Shown piece by piece: positions 12,304-25,024 of a stretch of DNA of 64,000 nucleotides. The stretch lies in NCBI RefSeq assembly GCF_902686445.1, contig NC_062216.1, positions 6,035,084 to 6,099,083 on the forward strand, given 5' to 3'. Both the position numbers and the translations under genes were made by a program. How positions within the stretch are numbered: the stretch's first letter is position 1; each line of letters opens with the position of its first letter. The stretch is from Sciurus carolinensis. Taxonomy: Eukaryota > Chordata > Mammalia > Rodentia > Sciuridae. Below the pieces are notes generated by a model. It was not told the origin of the DNA and made no database searches. It was given only the letters and a program-made list of their open reading frames with translations.

Positions 12304-15123
12304 TCACTCCTTGTCACTGTCCTCAGAGGAGGAGGACAAATGCTGATTCTCATAGAAGGCACTCATGGGCACATGAAAGCTGTGTTCCTCAGACATGACA
12401 AGAAAGGAGGTGTCTTATAGGAGCATTGGGCTGTGTAGGGGCAGAAGAAGTGGGAGCTGTACTGAACCTGGAGCTCCACCAGGCATGGTGCAGTCTCCTG
12501 TAGACCATTATGAGGGGCCATCGTGGAACCAAGCTGGCTGCTGCAGGGCTGGACGTGGTGCAGGGTGGGACACGATTCAATGCAGGGCTTTTCCTTGAGG
12601 GCAAAATTTCATGCTGGAAACTTGGGGTGGAATTTTTCAGGATCACGTGGTGTAACATTTGTTTCCAAGTCCACTTGAAAGTTTCAGAGAAGGCAGAAAT
12701 TGAACAGCTCCAAACATGGATTCCAAGGGCTCTATGGTGAAGTCAGGCTGGGGCCAAGGGTACATTTCTTTTGGGCATTCTGACAAGTCTTTAAAGGAAC
12801 CTGGGCATGCATTTTGTCTGAGGCCTTGATGCTGAGCTTTGGATCCTGGCCCTCTCTCCATGCTGTAGGCTACAGGCTACAGGCAAAGCTGTTTATTCAC
12901 ATCAGGACACCTGACTACTGACTGAGGTTTGAGCTCTGACTCCTGCCATGGTTGTGGAGGCAGCCTGGGAAACTTTAAAGAGATACCCTCTTACTTTCCC
13001 TCTGCTCTCTTTTCAAGGAGGGCAGGGATCTGGACACAGTGTCTTACTGCTGGCTGGCAGTTGACACTGGTAATCACATCCTGTCAGGTTTCGGGTGCAG
13101 CAACTGAGTAAAAGTCAAGTTCTTTACTTTGGAAGGAATGTGCTGAAGGGAGGATGGGTTTCTCATCAGCATTCTTGGCAGCTGACTGATTGGGGACCAC
13201 AGGGACCAGTACCGACATGTTCCCAGGTATTTACTTGGCAAAGGCCTCGCGGGATGCTGGAGGAGAGGACCAACATATTACAAGTTCATTACCAATGCTT
13301 TGTGTCAAGGAAAATTAAAAGCCACCTGTATAGGAAATAGAATGGAGAATGTCAAATTTCAGAGTAACCATTTGATTGGTAACTTCAAATACAGTGGGGT
13401 GTTCCACCTCAGTGATGATTAGTAAAACACCCATTACAGTATCTCTTTGACATATTTTATATCATAGTTGAGGATATCACATTCTTAATATGGGGTCTTG
13501 TAAACTAAGATGTAAAAGGCTATATTGTGCATTCTTCCATGCAATATATCTAGGTCATGCAACTTTGAGGACAGTGTGATGACTGAGGAGTTTTCATAGG
13601 AAATCTCAGATTGTTCCCTTTCTAGCAGTATGAAAAGTGCTGCATGGTACATTTTCTCATGATGAGGCATTTGATTAAACATACCCACAAACATGAGAGA
13701 AAGGACATGGAAGAGGTGGTAATCAGGTAGAGACTGGGTGGAGATTGACACTCAGATCAGCACAGGATACTGTCACTTTATTCCTAGTTCCTGCCTACAC
13801 TGGGGTTTCCTAGGAAATCTTCAGAGTGGAGTTTTTACTGCTGTTCTTCTTGCCTACAGAAAAAAAAAAAAAAAAAAACAGGGAATTTGAATAAATCCAG
13901 AGGAGGAGGAAATGTTTTAGGTTCCTTTTCCTTTGTGTTTGTTGTGACATGCTGTGACCCTCTCTAGGTCTGTGCATTCCCTCATGTCAGACCCCATCAC
14001 TATCTGCAGGCAGCCCTTCTCAATTTCCACTAAATCAATTCACATGGACTTCATTGTCTTTGTGCCTGACATGGTCATGTTTTTAGAGGGCCCTGAATTC
14101 TGCCCCTTACTGAATGCACAAGAAAATGGGCTAAGATTTTAACTCTTTGAGAGGGTGTCCTGGTCTATTTCTCTCTGCTTGTGCTTTTCTGCATGGACAT
14201 GACTGTGATCATCATGTAGAGAAAAAGAGACAACATTGCATTGGAATTCGGTGCCCAAGACTGGGATGCCCCCTTATCCATCACCCCTTTGTTCCTTGTT
14301 TCTTCTGTTTTTCAGGCTGGTTATAGCCTCCTGTGTTGTGGAGATTCTCAGTCTGCCTTGGTGCCTGACTCTCCATCTCATCCATTGGGTCAAAGATTTG
14401 AGAGGCCAGTGCCCAATCCCAGCACTTCATGGGCATCTTCTGCTCCTTTAAGTGTGTCCAATGCCCACAGTCCTTACACTTCAACTGTGGGATAAATGGA
14501 CAAGATTTCCTACATCAGCACCACCACAGCCAGCTCTGCAGCACTGAGATTGAGATGCATTGCCATGTCTTAATTTAGCATTGTTTTAGTTTAGGGACAT
14601 AGGGCTGTGAAACATGAAATCCTGGGTTCTTGAAGAACTAGAAGGTTGTCTGGATTCACATGTAATATAGAGGCACTAGAAGGAAGGATTCAGAGATTCA
14701 AGTTTGAGGACACTGGCCAGATTTCAACAAAAGGACAAACATTTGGATGAATAGGTCCCACATTGTTAGATAAGGTGCCTCCTCACATCATTGGAGTGTC
14801 CTAATCTACCTGTGAGGAGGTCCCAGGCCTGGCTTTCTTGGGTTGGAAAGAAACAATTGAGTAGCAGAGACAGAATTAATGATTATCTAACCCAGATTCT
14901 GACCCATTTCACCACCTGACTTCCATTTGCACAAATCTCCACCGACACTGGAGTCCTCCTCCTCTGGTGAGGGAGCCCACTACTCCAAATTTCCCTTCTG
15001 CTGAGGCATTTCATTCTGGGTTTTAATGAGACTCTAGGTTGGAGGCTGTGAGTAATGACCTGCTCACTCCGTCATGTTCTTAGAGTCAGGTTCTTCTTCC
15101 TCAGATGCTGAGATTGGAATTTC
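12304..15123 (-). pseudogene. FAM90A: FAM90A-like copy A, decayed
   Basis: Same four-exon layout as copy B, read right to left. Exon a: about 14949-15123. Its CTCAG acceptor is kept, but the ATG at 15073-15075 is followed by a stop after three codons, and the donor has changed to CCAG-TGTCGG. Exon b: about 14284-14484, zinc knuckle; CKDC and PMKCWD are recognisable, but a small deletion removes the GAFGH core. Exon c: about 13750-13856, next to an 18-bp A run. Exon d: 12304 to about 13303, with acceptor AG changed to AC and the C-terminal stop at 12304-12306. Several independent lesions make it a clear pseudogene, the most degraded of the three. It lies head-to-head with copy C across the inverted duplication, and its promoter relic is at 16.5 kb. 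Confidence 0.85.
13859..13879. repeat. A homopolymer
   Basis: A run of about 18-20 adenines (plus strand) directly against the splice-acceptor side of copy A exon c; on the coding strand this is a T run in the polypyrimidine position. Confidence 0.8.
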
Positions 15124-15639
15124 CTGAGTCACTGGAAAAGAAAATTTAATGTACACCCACAGAGTAAATGGGATCTCTATTGGACTGTCTTCATAATTGG
15201 TGTGGAACACATCCATGAGTATTGAGTAGAGCAGTAGAATAGGTGAAAGACAATTGAATATGGGAAGGAGAGAGGAGAAGTGCAACTGCTGAGTCTGAGT
15301 TAGAATAGGTTCCTCATTGTCTTCCATGTTTTTATAAACCTGTTGAAAGGAATGCATGATTTGTATAATGAAAAATATCCAATTAAAAGAGAGAAAATTT
15401 AACTTAAATAGCTAAACAACAAATTAATATGATGAAGGGAGGTAATCACAATGTATACAATTAGAGATAAAAAGGAGTTTCACTATGGTTACTCGAGAAA
15501 TTGAGACCACAATTAGGAATTTATTTCTTTAAAAAGAATCTGTGATCTTGAGCTGGAAAGTCTAGTGCAAACAGAAGTATTTCTCCACATATAGAATTCA
15601 CCAAAATTGACCTTGGAAAATATTTCCAAAACTAAATGT

Positions 15640-16250
15640 AGAAATAACAAAAACAGTATTTTAGTAGTAATGAATCACCAGAAATGAGAAGCTCAGGACT
15701 GGATGGGTTCACTGCTGAGTTTCACCAAACTTTCAAAATGTCCTATAGCAAGGATTGTAAAACTATTCCACAGAAATAAAAGAGAACAAATTATTCCGAC
15801 CACATTCTATGGGGCTAGCAAGAGTCTCAAACAAAACCTAATAGAGTGAAAGAGAGCAAAATAATGAGAAATATAAATGACAGTGAAATTCTGTCATTTT
15901 CAAAGGGATTAAAGATGGAATCACAGGACATTGGCTGCTAGACAGAGAAAACAAATGCTTCCTCTCAGGTGTGGAAACTAAGGAGAGAAATGACCAAAAT
16001 GCAGAAGAGGGGATGTTGGGGACAGGTAAGGGGATGGGAATGGAGAATGAGGGGAGGAGAAAATGGCTAGCAGAAGACTGTGTGGACATGACCCAGGGGT
16101 TACATGTTCATGTGTGGAAATATCACATCAATTAATGAATTAATCTCATTAACTGAAGGAATTTATATGTGTTCATCACTATCATTTCCAAATACCCTTG
16201 GTGAAAATTACCACTTTTCACATCTATTCACCATCTGCCCACAAGTATCA
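15640..16250 (+). mobile_element. Old L1 fragment (ORF2 piece plus 3' end)
   Basis: 15660-15800 resembles the ORF2 reverse-transcriptase region (GGACTGGATGGGTTCACTGC is the L1 GPDGF block). 15870-16060 resembles an ancient L1 3' end (TTCTGTCATTT, GGACATTG, a TGTGGAAACTAAG-like block). It lies antisense in the first intron of copy A. Copies B and C have antisense L1 in the same intron (47690-48345 and 29800-30970), so it may predate the duplications. Confidence 0.7.
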
Positions 16251-16439
16251 GGATGCAGAAATAAATGAGCTCTGAAATTTTAATACATGTGAAAAATTTA
16301 AATATAGAATGAATTATTTATCACTTGCAGTAGAAAGAAACACTTAAAACTGAAACAGAACTTGAACCTCAGGTATTGGGTTTCTCCACTCTATGAATTG
16401 CTCCAGCAATACTATGAAGAACACCTGGAAAAAGGATGT

Positions 16440-16770
16440 CAACTTAAGATTCCACAGTTCTGTTCTTTTCTCTCAGTAGGTTTTCGGTCAGGTGGCTGCT
16501 GGACACACAGCACAGGAAGAGATGCAGCCTGCAGGAGATCCCAGAAAAGGGCCAGTGTGAAGGAGGGTCACTGCCCTAGACTTTTATACTGAAACAGGGT
16601 CACATGTTCTAACTCCTCAGCTAATGCAATCAACCTAATCCCCCAGGAGAAATTTTTGGTTTATGAAAGAATCACACCTTTGCATCCCATCACTACCTAG
16701 GGTGCAAGATTTGCCAATCATTGTGTCCGGGATACATGCTGCTTCCCTGACCACTCTGTCAATATTTCTG
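16440..16770 (-). promoter_or_regulatory. TATA promoter and candidate first exon of FAM90A-like copy A
   Basis: On the minus strand the TATA box TATAAAAG is at 16581-16588. Upstream are ATTGGCAAATC (16706-16716 region) and a GTGTGA block. Downstream are the conserved CTGCAGGCTGCATCTC and CAGCAGCCACCTG blocks and a candidate splice donor CCAG|GTGTTC near 16428-16432. The same layout occurs upstream of copy C and 13 times in the 48-64 kb array. The CRE-like TGACGTGA of the array is not present here (GAACATGTGACCC instead). Presumed start site is about 25-30 bp below the TATA. Confidence 0.7.
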
Positions 16771-16779
16771 AACCAAATT

Positions 16780-17400
16780 TTTTTTTAGATACAGATTTAA
16801 AATGAACATTTAGAATGATTTGGAGATACTCCAAAGATTGCACATGCAAGTTGTTCTAGCAAGTCATCAATATTTATATATTTGAATTTCTCTTTTCTGA
16901 AGGAAATATTCCTGGCATTATAGGAAATGATGACTGAGTTAAAAGAAATAAACTGCACCCCTCAGTTACTTATGAAAAATACATTTGTCATTGGTGAATA
17001 TGAATCTCAGATTATGTTGAAGAGGATGTCTTTTTCAGCAGAATTTGGAATGACATTTCTGCATTTGGAAGGGACCACAATGACCACACTGCTGAAGGAT
17101 AGCCTGATGCTGAGCACTGATGTCCCTGGTTTGCCATGAGATTCAGGTGGGTCTTCTGAGTTCTGGGGCAGGAACAAGGTGTGTTTCTGGCATCAACCCT
17201 CCTCCTAGGGCATCCACTGTTGCCCTCAACTGGCCAAATCATTCAGGGTTGCTTTTGGCATGTAGGAAATACACCAGTGCCCTCTACCCTAACCAGTGGT
17301 CCACCCCTGCCCCTGACCAACAGTCATTCCCCGCACTGTGCCAGTACTTTCCTGCTGGTGTCTCTCTCTTTTTAGGTTCCTAAAATTCCAGACACAGTGA
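16780..17400 (+). repeat. Inverted-duplication arm segment, left
   Basis: 16780-16945 aligns with the upstream end of each array unit (for example 49330-49500), up to a GACTGAGTTAAAAG-like block. 17000-17400 is homologous in reverse to 28650-29035: the two share CATGAGATTCAGGTGGG, CCAGTGGT-like and GACCAACAGTCATTCCC blocks. Weak ORFs in both arms encode HEIQVGL-like peptides, but with no shared start and many indels, so no gene is called. Confidence 0.7.
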
Positions 17401-17663
17401 TTGGCACTTCTTAAAGCTCTTGGATGTGTCTACAGAGTTCAGATCACATGGTACCTGGGTATTTCAAGCACACTTATCTCCAACATCATAGAGGACTTAA
17501 TGCAAACTCTACTCCATGAGTCCCTTCATATTTCTTCCAAAGAGGGAAGCCCCCCACTTTTAAACTACCTCCTTACCCATTCAAAGCCATCATAAAATTC
17601 TGTCAAGAAAAACTGTTCAAGACAATTTGATAACTTGAGGGAGAGGAAAAATGGATTTCTTCA

Positions 17664-17674
17664 TGAAGTTTTTT
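17664..17674. repeat. Target-site duplication, left copy, of L1 element 2
   Basis: TGAAGTTTTTT here and at 24243-24253 on the other side of the element. The T-rich end merges with the reversed poly(A) tail, so the exact boundary is uncertain by a few bases. Confidence 0.8.
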
Positions 17675-17898
17675 TTTAAATTTATTTTTATTGTAAACAA
17701 TTGGGATACATGTTGTTTCTGTTTGTACATGGAGTAACAGCATACCATTTGCATATTCATACATGTACATAGAGTAAAGATGTTTGATTCACTCCATTAT
17801 TTTTGCCTTCCCCACCACCCCTCCCACCTCTCCTTTCCCTCTATACAGTCCCTCCTTCCTCCATTCTTGCCCCCTTCCCACCACCCCATTACATGTCA

Positions 17899-20800
17899 TC
17901 ATCCACTTATCAGTGAGATCATTCATCTTTTGGATTTTTGAGATTGGCTTATCTCACTTAACATGATATTCTCCAATTTCATCCATTTGCCTGCAAATGC
18001 CATAATTTTATTATTCTTTATAGCTGAGTAATATTCCATTGTATATATATATACCACAGTTTCTTTATCCATTCATCAATTGAAGGGCATCTAGGTTGGT
18101 TCCATATTCTGGCTATTGTGAATTGAGCAGCTATGAACATTGATGTGGCTGTATCTCTGTAGTATGCTGATTTTAAGTCCTTTGTGTATAGGCCGAAAGA
18201 GTGGGATAGCTGGGTCAAATGGAAGGTCCATTCCATGTTTTCTAAGGAATCTCCACACTGCTTTCCAGAGTGGCTGCACTAATTTGCAACCCCACCAGCA
18301 ATGTATGAGTGTACCTTTTTCCCCACATCCTCTCCAAAACCTATTGTTGCTTGTGTTCTTGATAATCGCCATTCTAGTTGGGGTGAGATGGAATCTTAGG
18401 GTAGTTTTGATTTGCATTTCTCTTATTACTAAAGATGGTGAAACATTTTTTCATATGTTTGTTGATTGCTTACTGATCTTCTTCTGTGAAGTGTCTGTTC
18501 ATATCCTTAGCCCATTTGTTGATTGGGTTATTTGTATTCTTGGTGTAGAGTTTTTTGAGTTCTTTATATATTCTGGAAATTAGTGCTCTATCTGAAGTAT
18601 GAGTGGCAAAGATTTTCTCCCACTCTGTAGGCTCTCTCTTCACATTGCTGATAGATTCCTTTGTTGAGAGAAAGCTTTTCAGTTTGAATCTATCCCAGTT
18701 ATTGATTCTTGCTTTTATTTCTTGTGCTATGGTTGTCCTGTTAATGAAGTCTGATCCTAAGCCAACAAGGTGAAGACTTGGACCTACTTTTTCTTCTATA
18801 TGATGCAGGGTCTCTGGTGTGATTTCAAGGTCCTGGATCCATTGTGAGTAGAGTTTTGTGCAGGGTGAGAGAAAGGGGTTTAGTTTCATTCTGTTGCATA
18901 TGGATTTCCAGTTTTCCCAGCACCATTTGTTGAAGAGGCTATCTTTTCTCCATTGCATATTTTTGGACCCTTTTTCTAGTATTAGAAAATTGTATTTATT
19001 TGGGGTTGTGTCCATGTCCTCTGTTCTGTACCATTGATCTACCTGTCTATTTTGGTGCCAATACCATGCTGTTTTTGTTACTATTGCTTTGTAGTAGAGT
19101 TTAAGTTCTGGTATTGCAATACCCCCTGTTTCATTCTTCCTGCTAAGGATTACTTTAGCTATTCTGGGTTTCTTATTCTTACAGATGAATTTCATGATTG
19201 CTTGCTCTATTTCTGTGAGGTACATCATTGGGATTTTAATTGGAATTGCATTGAATCTGTATAGCACTTTTGGTAGTATGGCCATTTTGACAATATTAAT
19301 TCTGGCCGATCCAAGAACATGGGAGATCTTTTCATCTTCTAAGGTCTTCCTTAATTTCTTTCTTCAATGTTTTGTAGTTTTCATTGTAGAGATCTTTTGC
19401 CTCTTTTGTTAGATTGATGCCCAAGTATTTTATTTTATTTTTTTTGAGGCTATTGCAAATGGAGTCGTTTTCCTCATTTCCCTTTCAGCTGTTTCATCGC
19501 TTGCGTTATAAAAATGCTGTAGATTTATGTGTGTTGATTTGATAGCCCGCTATTTTGCTGAATTCATTGATGAGGTCTAGAAGTTTTCTGGAGGAGGTTT
19601 TTGGTTTCTCTAAATATAGAATCATGTCATCTGCAAATAGTGACAGCTTAAGTTCCTCTTTTCCTATTCATATTCCTTTAATTTCTTTAGTCTGCCTAAT
19701 TGCTCTGGCTAGAGTTTCGAGGAGAATGTTGAATAGAAGTGGTGAAAGAGCACATCTCTGTCTTGTTCCCATTTTTAAAGGGAATGGTTTCAGTTTTTCT
19801 CCATTAAGGATGATGTTGGCCATGGACTTAGCATAAATAGCCTTTACAATGTTCAGGTATGTTCCTAATATCCCTATTTTTTCTAGTGTTTTGAGCATGA
19901 AGGGGTTTTGTATTTTGTTGAATGCTTTCTCTGCATCAATTGAAATAACCATATGATTCTTATCCTTAAGTCTATTGACATGATAGATTATGTTTATTGA
20001 CTTACGAATGTTAAACCATCCTTGCATTCCAGGAATGAACCCCACTTGATCGTGGTGCACAATTTTCGTAATATGTTTTTGGATATGGTTTGCCAATATT
20101 TTGTTAAGGATCTTTGCATCTATATTCATCCAGGATATTGGTCTCAAATTTTCTTTCTTTGATATGTCTTTTCCTGGTTTGGGTATGAGGGTGATATTAG
20201 CTTCATAGAATGAGTTCGGTAGGGTACACTCCTTTTCTATTTCCTGGAATACTTTGAGAAGTATTGGAATGAGTTCTTCTTTGAAGGTCTTGTAGAACTC
20301 GGAGGAGAATCCGTCTGGTCCTGGGCTTTTCTTGGATGGTAGATTTTTAATGACTTCTTCTATTTCATTGCTTGATATTGATCTGTTTAAATCATGTATG
20401 TCCTCCTGTTTCAGTTTGGGAGGAACATATGTCTCTAGAAATTTGTCAATGTCTTTGTTAGTTTCTATTTTGTTGAAATACAGATTTTCAAAGTAGCTTC
20501 TCATTATGTTCTGTATCTCAGTGGTGTGTGTCGTGATATTTCCTTCTGCATCATGTATTTTAGTAATTGGAGTCTTCTCTCTCCTTCTCTTTGTTAGTGT
20601 AGCTAAGGGTTTGCCTATTTTGTTTACTTTCTCAAAGAACCAACTTTTTGTTTTGTCAATTTTTTGAATAGTTTCTTTTGTTTCAATTTCATTGATTTCA
20701 GTTCTGATTTTAATTATTTCCTCTCTTTCTACTACTTTTGCTGTTATTCTGTTCTTCTTTTTCTAGGGCTTTGAGCTGTACTGTTAGGTCATTTAGTTGC

Positions 20801-21733
20801 TGACTTTTCATTCTTTTCTGGAATGAGCTCCATGCAATGAAGTTTCCTCTTAGTACCGCTTTCATAGTGTCCCAGAGATTTTGATATGTTGTATCATCAT
20901 TCTCATTGACCTCTAAGAATTTCTTAATCTCCTCCCTGATGTTTTTTGTTATCCATGTTTCATTCAATAGCATATTATTTAGTCTCCAAGTGTTGGAGTA
21001 ATTTCCCTTTTTTACTTTGTCATTGATTTCTACTCTCAGTCCATTATGATCTCATAGAACACAAGGCAGTATCTCTATTTTTTGCATTTCCTAAGGGCTG
21101 CTTTTTGGCATAACACATGGTCTACTTTTGAGAAGGTTCCATGTGCTGCTGAGAAGAAAGTGTATCCACTTGTTGATGGATGGAATATTCTATATATGTC
21201 TATTAACTCTAGGTTATTGATTGTGTTACTGAGTTCTATCATTTCTTTTGTTGGTTTTTGTTTGGAAGATCTATCTAGTGGTGACAGCGGTGCATTAAAG
21301 TCACCCAGAATTATTGTGTTGTAGGTCTATGTGATTCTTGAAATTGAGAAGGATTTGTTTGATGTACAGGGATGCACCATTGTTTGGGGCATAAATATTT
21401 ACTATCATTATGTCTTCCTGATTTATGGTTCCCTTAAGCAGTATGAAATGTCCTTCCTTACCCTTCTGACTAACTTTGGCTTGAAGTTCACTTTATCTGA
21501 TATAAGGATGGAAACCCCCGCTTTTTTACTGAGTCCATGTGCGTGGTAGGTTTTTCCCATCCTTTCACCTTTAGTCTGTGGATGTCTTTTTCTGTGAGGT
21601 GAGTCTCTTGCAGGCAGCATATTGTTGGGTCTTTCTTTTTAATCCATTCTGCGAGTCTATGTCTTTTCATTGATGAGTTTAGGCCATTAACGTTCAGGAT
21701 TATTATTGAGAAATGATTTGTATTCCCAGTCAT
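17899..21733 (-). pseudogene. L1 ORF2 remnant, element 2
   Basis: Starts MTGNTNH at 21733 with NVNGLN and QETH endonuclease motifs. A frameshift comes at about 21490. The reverse transcriptase is at 19668-20504, with [27 protein letters not shown] and SIDAEKAFN; the FADD box sits in another frame at about 19620-19640. The C-terminal part is at 18470-19285 and 18091-18417, with [12 protein letters not shown] CCHC residues (here FWRGCGEK). The stop equivalent to that of element 1 is at 17899-17901. At least six frameshifts or stops make it inactive. Confidence 0.9.
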
Positions 21734-21788
21734 TTGGCTTATTTTTGGTTTTTACGTTGGCTTGGTTTCTCCTTTGAGTGGTTTTTCT

Positions 21789-22827
21789 CTAAGGTAGTTC
21801 CTCCCTTTGTTGACCTACATTGTTGTTTTCATTTCCTCCTCATGGAATATTTTGTTGAGAACATTCTGTAGTGAAAGCTTTCTATTTGAAAATTCTTTTA
21901 ACTTTTGTTTATCATGGAAGGATTTGATTTGATTTTCAAATCTGAAGGTTAGTTTTGCTGGGTATAGGATTCTTGGTTGGCAACCATGTTCTTTCAGAGC
22001 TTGAAATATGTTGGTCCAGGCCCTCCTAGCTTTTAGAGTCTGGGTTGAGAAGTCGGCTGCTATCCATATTGGTCTCCCCCATATGTAATCTGATGCTTTT
22101 CTCTCGTGGCCTTCAAAATCCTACCTTTAATTTGAATGTTAGGCATTTTCATTATAATGTGCCTTGGTGTGGATCTGTTGTGATTTTGTGCATTTGGTGT
22201 TCTGTAAGCCTCTTGTATTTGATTTTCCATTTCATTCTTCAGGTTTGGGAAATTTTCTGATATTATTTCATTGAATAGGTTGTTCATTCCTTTGGTTTGT
22301 ATCTCTGTGCCTTCCTCAATCCCAATAATTCTTAAATTTGGTCTTTTCATGATGTCCCATAGTTCTTGGAGATTCTGTTCATGATTTCTTACCATCTTCT
22401 CTGTTTGGGCAACATTATTTTCAAGATGAAATATTTTGTCTTCATTGTCTGACATTCTGTCTTCCAAGTGGTCTAGTATGTTGGTGATGCTTTCCATTGA
22501 GTTTTTTATTTGGTTTATTGTCTCCTTCATTTCAAGGATTGCCATTTGTTTTTTTTTGTTTTGTTTTTTGTTTGTTTTGAGAATCTCTATCTCTTTGTTG
22601 AAATGATCTTTTGCTTCCTGCAGGTGCTCTTTCAGCTTATTGGTATTATCATTCATTGCCTGCATTTGCTCTCTTATCTCATCCTTTGCTTTGCGAATCA
22701 TCTTAATCATGTATAATCTGAAGTCCTTTTCTGACATTTCTCCTAACATACTGTCATTGGATTCTATTACTATAGAATCTAGGTTTGTTTGGATCATTTT
22801 CTTCCCTTGTTTTTTCATGTTGTTCAT
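21789..22827 (-). pseudogene. L1 ORF1 remnant, element 2
   Basis: The open frame from 22827 runs 255 codons to 22060: an N-terminal region, a long coiled coil (about residues 50-150), then the RNA-recognition domain (MKRPNLRIIGIEE at about residue 160). The ATG at 22818 (MKKQGKK) matches the ORF1 start of element 1 better. A frameshift at about 22060-22090 cuts off the C-terminal domain, whose remnant continues to the TAG at 21789-21791. This is the better preserved ORF1 of the two elements. Confidence 0.9.
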
Positions 22828-23529
22828 GTATCTTCCCCTCTAGCAGTGCAGATATGGGATATTGCAGATTTCCCCCTATAGGCTTATAGTGGCCCTATAG
22901 GTTTCCAAAACCCTTTCTTAAAGGGGAGATCAATATTATCAGTGCCCAAATCAGACACTATGCAATCCTAGACCAAATAGCCCCTATGGAGACAATAACA
23001 AAATTGTCATAATAAACAAAATGAGTTCAAATAATATCTTTGGTAAAACAAACAGATTTGCAATAAGGTCTGCAGTTTCAAATGGAGGACAAAGAGGATG
23101 CAGATGGATGTAGAATGTGACTGTTAATGGGATAAGAAAAGAATATACAGAAGTTCTAGAAAATAGAAGGGGTGAGAGTGTAATCCAAAGAAATCGAATT
23201 TTAGCATGCAAAAAAGGGAGAAAGAGACTCTGAGGGAACAGGTAAACAAAAGGAAAAGAAAGCAAGAAAAGTAAAGATATAAAAACTTAATTTTTTTTAA
23301 AAAGGAGAGAAAAGAAAATCTACTGTAAAACACTCATATACTAATGAAACCTCCCTGTGTTCAGTAGCCTGATGCATGAGAGGTACCTGACAATGAGCTT
23401 CAAGCCTCCAGCAGTCATCACAGGATGGAATTTGCCTCACTCAAAGATCGGAGCTAAGGCTTCCGGGATTATCCAAGATGGCTGCTCTGCTTTCGAAATG
23501 TGTTGGCAAATGGGAGCTGCAGCTCAGGG

Positions 23530-23800
23530 GTGGACGTGGTCAGCTGGAGGTCCTGGAGATGGGATGCAGTTGGTCCAGCAGGGGTCCTGGAGGTCCGGTG
23601 TGTTTGGTGTAGTTGTGGGATCCTGGAGGCCGGATGGAATCAGTCGGTCTGGGGTCCCGGTGATAGGGCGCAGTCAGTTGGTCTGGGGGTACTGGCGGCA
23701 GGGAGCAGTCAGTCAATGTGAAGGCCTCAGAGGCAGGGAGTGATTGGTCAGGCTGAGGGATCCTGGAGATGGGGCTCAGTCAGTCCAGCCAGGGGTCCTA
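23530..23800 (-). repeat. Minisatellite in the 5' UTR of L1 element 2
   Basis: Six to seven degenerate units of about 35-45 bp. Each carries GGTCCTGGAG or GGATCCTGGAG, a GGGNGCAGT-like block and a CAGTCNGTC-like block on the plus strand. The repeat sits in the position of the L1 internal promoter. Confidence 0.7.
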
Positions 23801-24242
23801 TGGGGCCTGGCTGTTTGTCTCAAAATGGCAGCAGCCACGTGTAATCAAACCTGCAGGTACTGTAATAGTGAACTTCCAGGCAGCAGCAGGCAGCTGGTGC
23901 TCCACTGGCGGTTGGCGATCAGTTTGCTGACTGTTGTCTGACGATCGGGAGGTGAACCTCGAGCGTTGGGTGATAGATAGGAGTAAGGCAGGCGATGGAC
24001 AGGTGAGAGTCAGGCAAATGGCGAATGATAGACACCTGACAGTGAGCAATATCCTCTCATAAAAGGCGTCGATATGTTGGCAGACTGCAGGTTATCACGG
24101 CAGACAAATGGGTAAACACCAGGGGATCGATAAGCAGCAAAAACTGCCTCACCAAGAAACAGATATCTTCTGCTTGAAACCTGGCATTATGGAGCAACAA
24201 GCAACGCAGCCTCCTTCTAGTCCGCCATCTTGGATCTCGTCG

Positions 24243-24253
24243 TGAAGTTTTTT
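24243..24253. repeat. Target-site duplication, right copy, of L1 element 2
   Basis: TGAAGTTTTTT, identical to 17664-17674. The flanking sequence continues the pre-insertion locus. Confidence 0.8.
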
Positions 24254-24254
24254 A

Positions 24255-24700
24255 ATGAATGCAAACTGCAGTTCTTTAGGGATCTTATTACTACACAAGA
24301 TCTTTTACTGAAAATACATATGAACACTCATACACACATACACACAAAGATAATTCTATTGTAGAATTTTTAATTTCCCTTATTTTAGGAGACTTCCTTC
24401 TAGTGTCCTTCAATCACAGCATCCCTAGTCCACTGTCTGGAATTTGTAATAACTGTCTGGTGTTCTCTGAAAATTTTTGAACATTCCTGTTAATCCTCCT
24501 TCTAAGCTTAAGATGTTTCACAAATAGTCATTGGAGGAAGAACATCCCAACCTCTCTAGGGAAGGAATTGGCTACATCCAGTTCTTGTGAATCAAATTAA
24601 GTGCTTAGAAATAATGGGTGGACCTGACACCAAGTGAGTGGGTGTAGTTTTAGACTAGTTATCACCTGAGGATATGGAAAAGCCTGTCCTTTGAAACCCA
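24255..24700. other. No gene recognised
   Basis: Anonymous AT-rich sequence continuing the inverted-duplication arm after the L1 insertion. Confidence 0.5.
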
Positions 24701-24715
24701 TCTCAGAAGGAGAAA

Positions 24716-25024
24716 TTGTCTCTTTCTCTAGGGATCAGGCAGGGACACCTTGGAGGCATTGATTCTGGTGACATGGAGGCAGCTTCAGCTCACTGTAGAG
24801 GTCAGGCTCTGTTTGATGACTTAATTAAATCACAATCTTCTCAACTAAATGGAGATGATTCCGAAGATCTTTTCAGTCCTCCTCTATCTGCAGAGTCAAC
24901 AGTGTCACCTTGGGCAGATGCACACTTTAAAATCAATTTGGCTCCCGTGGGGACACATCTGGCTCTCAGTGAGAAAGTGTCTCAGGAGAGACCTTCTGAG
25001 GATGCTCTAGGCTGTGGAATGTGA
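24716..25024 (+). CDS. Unrecognised ORF, possible exon (left member of inward-facing pair)
   Basis: An open frame of 102 codons, preceded by a pyrimidine tract with AG (TCTCTTTCTCTAGGGATCAG at 24717-24736), so it could be an internal exon rather than a complete gene. It is acidic and serine-rich, contains MEAASAHCRGQALFDDLIKS, and has no domain I recognise. Its reverse-complement paralog at 27476-27814 keeps the same frame: LEAASLHWRAQFLPND, then GESSESPR aligned with AESTVSPW, and VFQE aligned with VSQE. Two diverged copies staying open hint at a former coding exon. I do not recognise a function, and non-coding origin remains possible. Confidence 0.35.
   Translation: MSLSLGIRQGHLGGIDSGDMEAASAHCRGQALFDDLIKSQSSQLNGDDSEDLFSPPLSAESTVSPWADAHFKINLAPVGTHLALSEKVSQERPSEDALGCGM

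Larger units (their letters stand above)
17675..24242 (-). mobile_element. Full-length L1 retrotransposon, inactive (L1 element 2)
   Basis: A 6.57-kb element read right to left: a GC-rich 5' UTR of about 1.4 kb (22828-24242, starting at a CCGCCATCTTGGATC end), ORF1 (21789-22827), ORF2 (17899-21733), 3' UTR and A-rich tail seen as T-rich sequence at 17671-17690. It is flanked by an 11-bp target-site duplication. It interrupts one arm of the FAM90A inverted duplication, so it is younger than that event. Both ORFs are broken. Its 5' UTR is unrelated at sight to that of element 1. Confidence 0.93.

Noticed and set aside
14241..14495. Plus-strand ORFs opposite the zinc-knuckle exon of copy A
   Set aside because: Shadows of the decayed minus-strand FAM90A exon.
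23357..24049. GC-rich ORFs in the 23.3-24.1 kb region as a gene
   Set aside because: They fall in the 5' UTR and minisatellite of L1 element 2, and frames change with repeat phase.
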